A stretch of 8,241 bases of DNA from Thiotrichales bacterium (GTDB lineage: Bacteria > Pseudomonadota > Gammaproteobacteria > Francisellales > CACEW01). The position numbers were made by a program, and so were the translations under genes. The DNA is taken from the NCBI GenBank assembly GCA_023266165.1, contig JAHFRR010000059.1, positions 1-8,241 on the forward strand, written 5' to 3'. Positions 6,184 to 8,241 of this stretch are shown here, piece by piece (the first letter of the stretch is position 1; the number at the start of each line of letters is the position of its first letter). Under the pieces are notes generated by a model. The model was not told the origin of the DNA, ran no database searches, and worked only from the letters and a program-made list of their open reading frames with translations.

Positions 6184-7661
6184 ACGCGCGTGTCATCCAG
6201 GCTTTTTGGGGGGCAGCATTCTGCTGTCTGCCTGTATGGGCTTTTTCAGTGCCCATGACGCTGCACCAAGCGATTGATTATGCTTTGATGCATAACCCTC
6301 AGCTTCAGATAGATTATAACAGCCGTAAGCTTCAGCGCTATACTTTGTTGATTGCTCAAGATGCTTTCCATCCGAAGTTTTCCATCAATGCCAGCAGCAG
6401 CTACAATCGCATGGAAACTTCAGGGACAGGGCAAGAACCAGGAGCGCTCACCACCAAAGAAGCCTCAATTGGCCCAGGGGTGACCTGGACACTGCCTTTA
6501 GGCACCGTGTTGAGCGCCAGTACGGGGTATAGCCCCAGCTGGCAGTCGGGATCAGGAAGCCAATCGGTGGATGGCGGGCTTTCACGAGGGGGGGTCTGGA
6601 CGGTTGGGATTGAACAGCCCTTGCTCAATGGTTTTGGAGTTGCCATCAATGAGGCGAGCTTGTATAGCGCCCAAGACCAGCAAGCGATTGACTCTTACCA
6701 GCTGGAAGATGATATCAGTCATCTGATTCTCCAAGTCACACAAGATTATTATGCCGTTGTTCAAGCCAGTCAGAGCCTTCGCATCAATCAAGCGATGTTA
6801 AATCAAGACCAAAAGCAATTGAACAATCGTCAAAAATTATTTCAAGCAGGCCGTATTCCTCAAGAGTCTGTCACGCAAAGTGAGATTGATATTGGGACGC
6901 AGCAATTGGCGCTCTCGCAAGCGTCGCAAGCGTTATCGCTGGCCCGTCAAAAACTATCGGCTGATTTAGGATTGCCAAATCAAACACGCTTTGATGTGGA
7001 CTCCCATCTCTCGATTCAAGAGATTCATCCCAAGTTTTCTCAAGCTTTAAGCCTTGCACTTCACAATGATCGAGATTTAAAAGCCGATAAACTCTCTTAT
7101 CAAGAAAGTTTGCGCGCCATTGGCGTGTCTGAGAACAGTCGGCTCTGGAATTTAGATCTGGATGTCACGCGTTCAAGAAGCTTGGAGAACACCAGTAACC
7201 CGATTTCCATCCCCAATTTCCCCACCAGTGAAAATACGATTTCGGATAACACGATGGTCAGTCTCACATTGAGCATTCCGTTGGATCAGCTCAGCATGGA
7301 TCAAAAATCTCTCTCCAGCGCCATTGCAGCGCAGAACGCTCAGCTCAGTTTGCAAAACACAGAACGCACGTTGCGCTCTACCGTGCAAAGCCAGGTGCAG
7401 AACCTCGAAAGCGCGTGGCAGCAGTTGACCCTGAGCAAACGTCAGTGGGTTTTGACACAGCAAAGTGTGCGATCTGCAGCGGTGCAGTTCCAGTATGGTA
7501 AAATGGACGCCTTTACGTTTTCAGAGCAGCAGGCATCGCTGGTGAATGCGAAGCTTGCTGTGATCAGCGCTGAGATTAACTATATGACCCAAGTCATGAA
7601 TTACCAAGCCATGACGGGAACTTTACTGCCGCTGTGGGGAGTGCATCTTGAGAGAAATTAA
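6174..7661 (+). CDS. TolC-family outer-membrane efflux/export protein
   Basis: 495-aa outer-membrane channel subunit expected to form a trimer with a beta-barrel and a long periplasmic alpha-helical tunnel. Residues 1-25 look like a signal peptide: R2 and R6, a hydrophobic core AFWGAAFCCLPVW, and probable cleavage after AFS. Cys17-Cys18 are not in a lipobox. Two OEP repeats follow: MTLHQAIDYALMHNPQLQ through the helical region to LSADLGLPN (about 28-265), then SIPLDQLSMDQKSL through YGKMDAFTFSEQQ to MTGTLLP (about 360-488). The start is GTG at 6174, the only start codon after the in-frame stop at 6156; it lies inside the last codons of aceE, giving a 10-base overlap. The ribosome-binding site is weak (GAGAAG at 6157-6162), so translation probably depends on aceE. 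Exported substrate unknown. Confidence 0.9.
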   Translation: MRVNARVIQAFWGAAFCCLPVWAFSVPMTLHQAIDYALMHNPQLQIDYNSRKLQRYTLLIAQDAFHPKFSINASSSYNRMETSGTGQEPGALTTKEASIGPGVTWTLPLGTVLSASTGYSPSWQSGSGSQSVDGGLSRGGVWTVGIEQPLLNGFGVAINEASLYSAQDQQAIDSYQLEDDISHLILQVTQDYYAVVQASQSLRINQAMLNQDQKQLNNRQKLFQAGRIPQESVTQSEIDIGTQQLALSQASQALSLARQKLSADLGLPNQTRFDVDSHLSIQEIHPKFSQALSLALHNDRDLKADKLSYQESLRAIGVSENSRLWNLDLDVTRSRSLENTSNPISIPNFPTSENTISDNTMVSLTLSIPLDQLSMDQKSLSSAIAAQNAQLSLQNTERTLRSTVQSQVQNLESAWQQLTLSKRQWVLTQQSVRSAAVQFQYGKMDAFTFSEQQASLVNAKLAVISAEINYMTQVMNYQAMTGTLLPLWGVHLERN

Positions 7662-8241
7662 ATTATTTTTTTATTTTTTTATTTTCTTATTTTTTTTATC
7701 TCAAGGTGTTTTCGCTCGAGCAGCACCCATTCTATGTCCTGTCACACAAGGGGAAATCAGTCAGGCGTTGTATTTTACAGGAGTGATTGAACCCATTCAC
7801 AATGTGCCGGTGGTGAGTCCCACAGCAGGGGTCGTTGATCAGCGCTATGTGGTGAATGGCGAGCGTGTTATCAAAGGCCAGAAGCTTCTACATGTGGATA
7901 CCACCGCGTTGATGGACTCGATTCGAGCGGCGCAGGTGAGTTATCTCAATGCTGTAGCCAATCAAATCAAGGCACACCAGAGTTTGCTGGCCGTGCAAAA
8001 TACCTATCAAGAAAACAAAACCCTTTATCAGTACGGCGTGATTTCACATGATGCATTGGTGCAAAGCCAAGAAGCCCTTGAGCAAGCACAAGGGCTTCAA
8101 AACACGCCTAACCAGAATTCCCAAAGCAGCGCATTGAGAATTGCCACGCTCCAGCTGGAGAATGCCCAACAGAAATACGAGGCTTTGCTGTCGCAACAAA
8201 AAAACAGTACCCTCATCGCTCCGGTCTCTGGAATCGTTTTA
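7648..8241 (+). CDS. Periplasmic adaptor (HlyD/AcrA/MacA-like membrane fusion) protein, 3' end outside window
   Basis: The first 198 codons of a secretion-pump adaptor that would link an inner-membrane RND or ABC pump to the TolC-like channel encoded just before it. Residues 1-23 form a signal peptide (REIK, then a run of Phe, Leu, Ile and Tyr, ending GVFA). A lipoyl-like half-domain follows (about 45-80: VSPTAGVVDQRYVVNGERVIKGQKLLHVD), then an alpha-helical hairpin (about 85-185, rich in Gln, Ala and Leu). The return lipoyl strand begins with STLIAPVSGIVL at the window end. The start is TTG at 7648: the nearest upstream in-frame stop is 7612-7614, no other start codon lies between, and GGGGAG (7636-7641) sits 6 bases before it. 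It overlaps tolC by 14 bases. RND versus ABC pump type cannot be told from this part. Confidence 0.87.
   Translation, partial: MREIKLFFYFFIFLFFLSQGVFARAAPILCPVTQGEISQALYFTGVIEPIHNVPVVSPTAGVVDQRYVVNGERVIKGQKLLHVDTTALMDSIRAAQVSYLNAVANQIKAHQSLLAVQNTYQENKTLYQYGVISHDALVQSQEALEQAQGLQNTPNQNSQSSALRIATLQLENAQQKYEALLSQQKNSTLIAPVSGIVL
7666..7697 (+). repeat. Poly-T tracts within the adaptor signal-peptide codons
   Basis: Runs of T7 (7666-7672), T7 (7674-7680), T4 (7682-7685) and T8 (7690-7697) are separated by one to four other bases, just after the TTG start. In frame they encode the hydrophobic core of the signal peptide, so the tract is coding. A one-base change in any run would shift the adaptor frame near its beginning. 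No hairpin precedes the tract, so it is not a terminator. Confidence 0.7.

Noticed and set aside
7663..7697. Poly-T stretch as a terminator after tolC
   Set aside because: No GC-rich hairpin precedes it, and the stretch is coding in a frame with a good ribosome-binding site and a plausible signal peptide.

Overview
The window looks like chromosomal DNA of a gammaproteobacterium. The main reasons are the homodimeric, AceE-type pyruvate dehydrogenase E1 (the form usual in gamma- and betaproteobacteria) and the MiaB sequence. A POT-family transporter, GTG and TTG starts and tight gene overlaps would fit a Legionellales-like host-associated lineage, but the sequence alone does not settle the order. 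There is no phage, IS, CRISPR or RNA gene signal.

Layout. Positions 1-182 hold no gene. They carry two related palindromic repeats, one intact and one with a collapsed left arm. Positions 219-433 (+) hold the remains of a YoeB-type toxin gene: the C-terminal three quarters and the catalytic residues are readable, but the N-terminus is gone and the frame breaks in a run of six A. It converges with miaB (438-1811, -), a complete tRNA methylthiotransferase gene, leaving only 4 bases between the stop codons. A 161-base divergent intergenic region follows, with a good sigma-70-like promoter reading right into a POT/PTR2-fold transporter gene (1973-3436, +). A 77-base gap containing a 12-bp tandem repeat leads to aceE (3514-6183, +). 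A tolC-like outer-membrane channel gene (6174-7661, +) overlaps the end of aceE by 10 bases. A periplasmic adaptor gene (from 7648, +, cut by the window edge) overlaps the end of tolC by 14 bases.

How the genes work together. MiaB modifies tRNA. AceE is the first subunit of the pyruvate dehydrogenase complex, yet its usual partners aceF and lpd are not next to it. It runs straight into the outer-membrane and periplasmic parts of a tripartite export pump, whose inner-membrane component probably lies just beyond the window. The transporter is recognisably POT by several motifs but has lost the ExxER motif, the conserved TM4 lysine and the GGxxAD aspartate that normally serve proton coupling and peptide binding. 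The most notable points are this altered transporter, the aceE-export operon join, and two repeat tracts (the aceE leader and the adaptor signal-peptide codons) that could change length by slippage. I found no clearly new multi-gene system.
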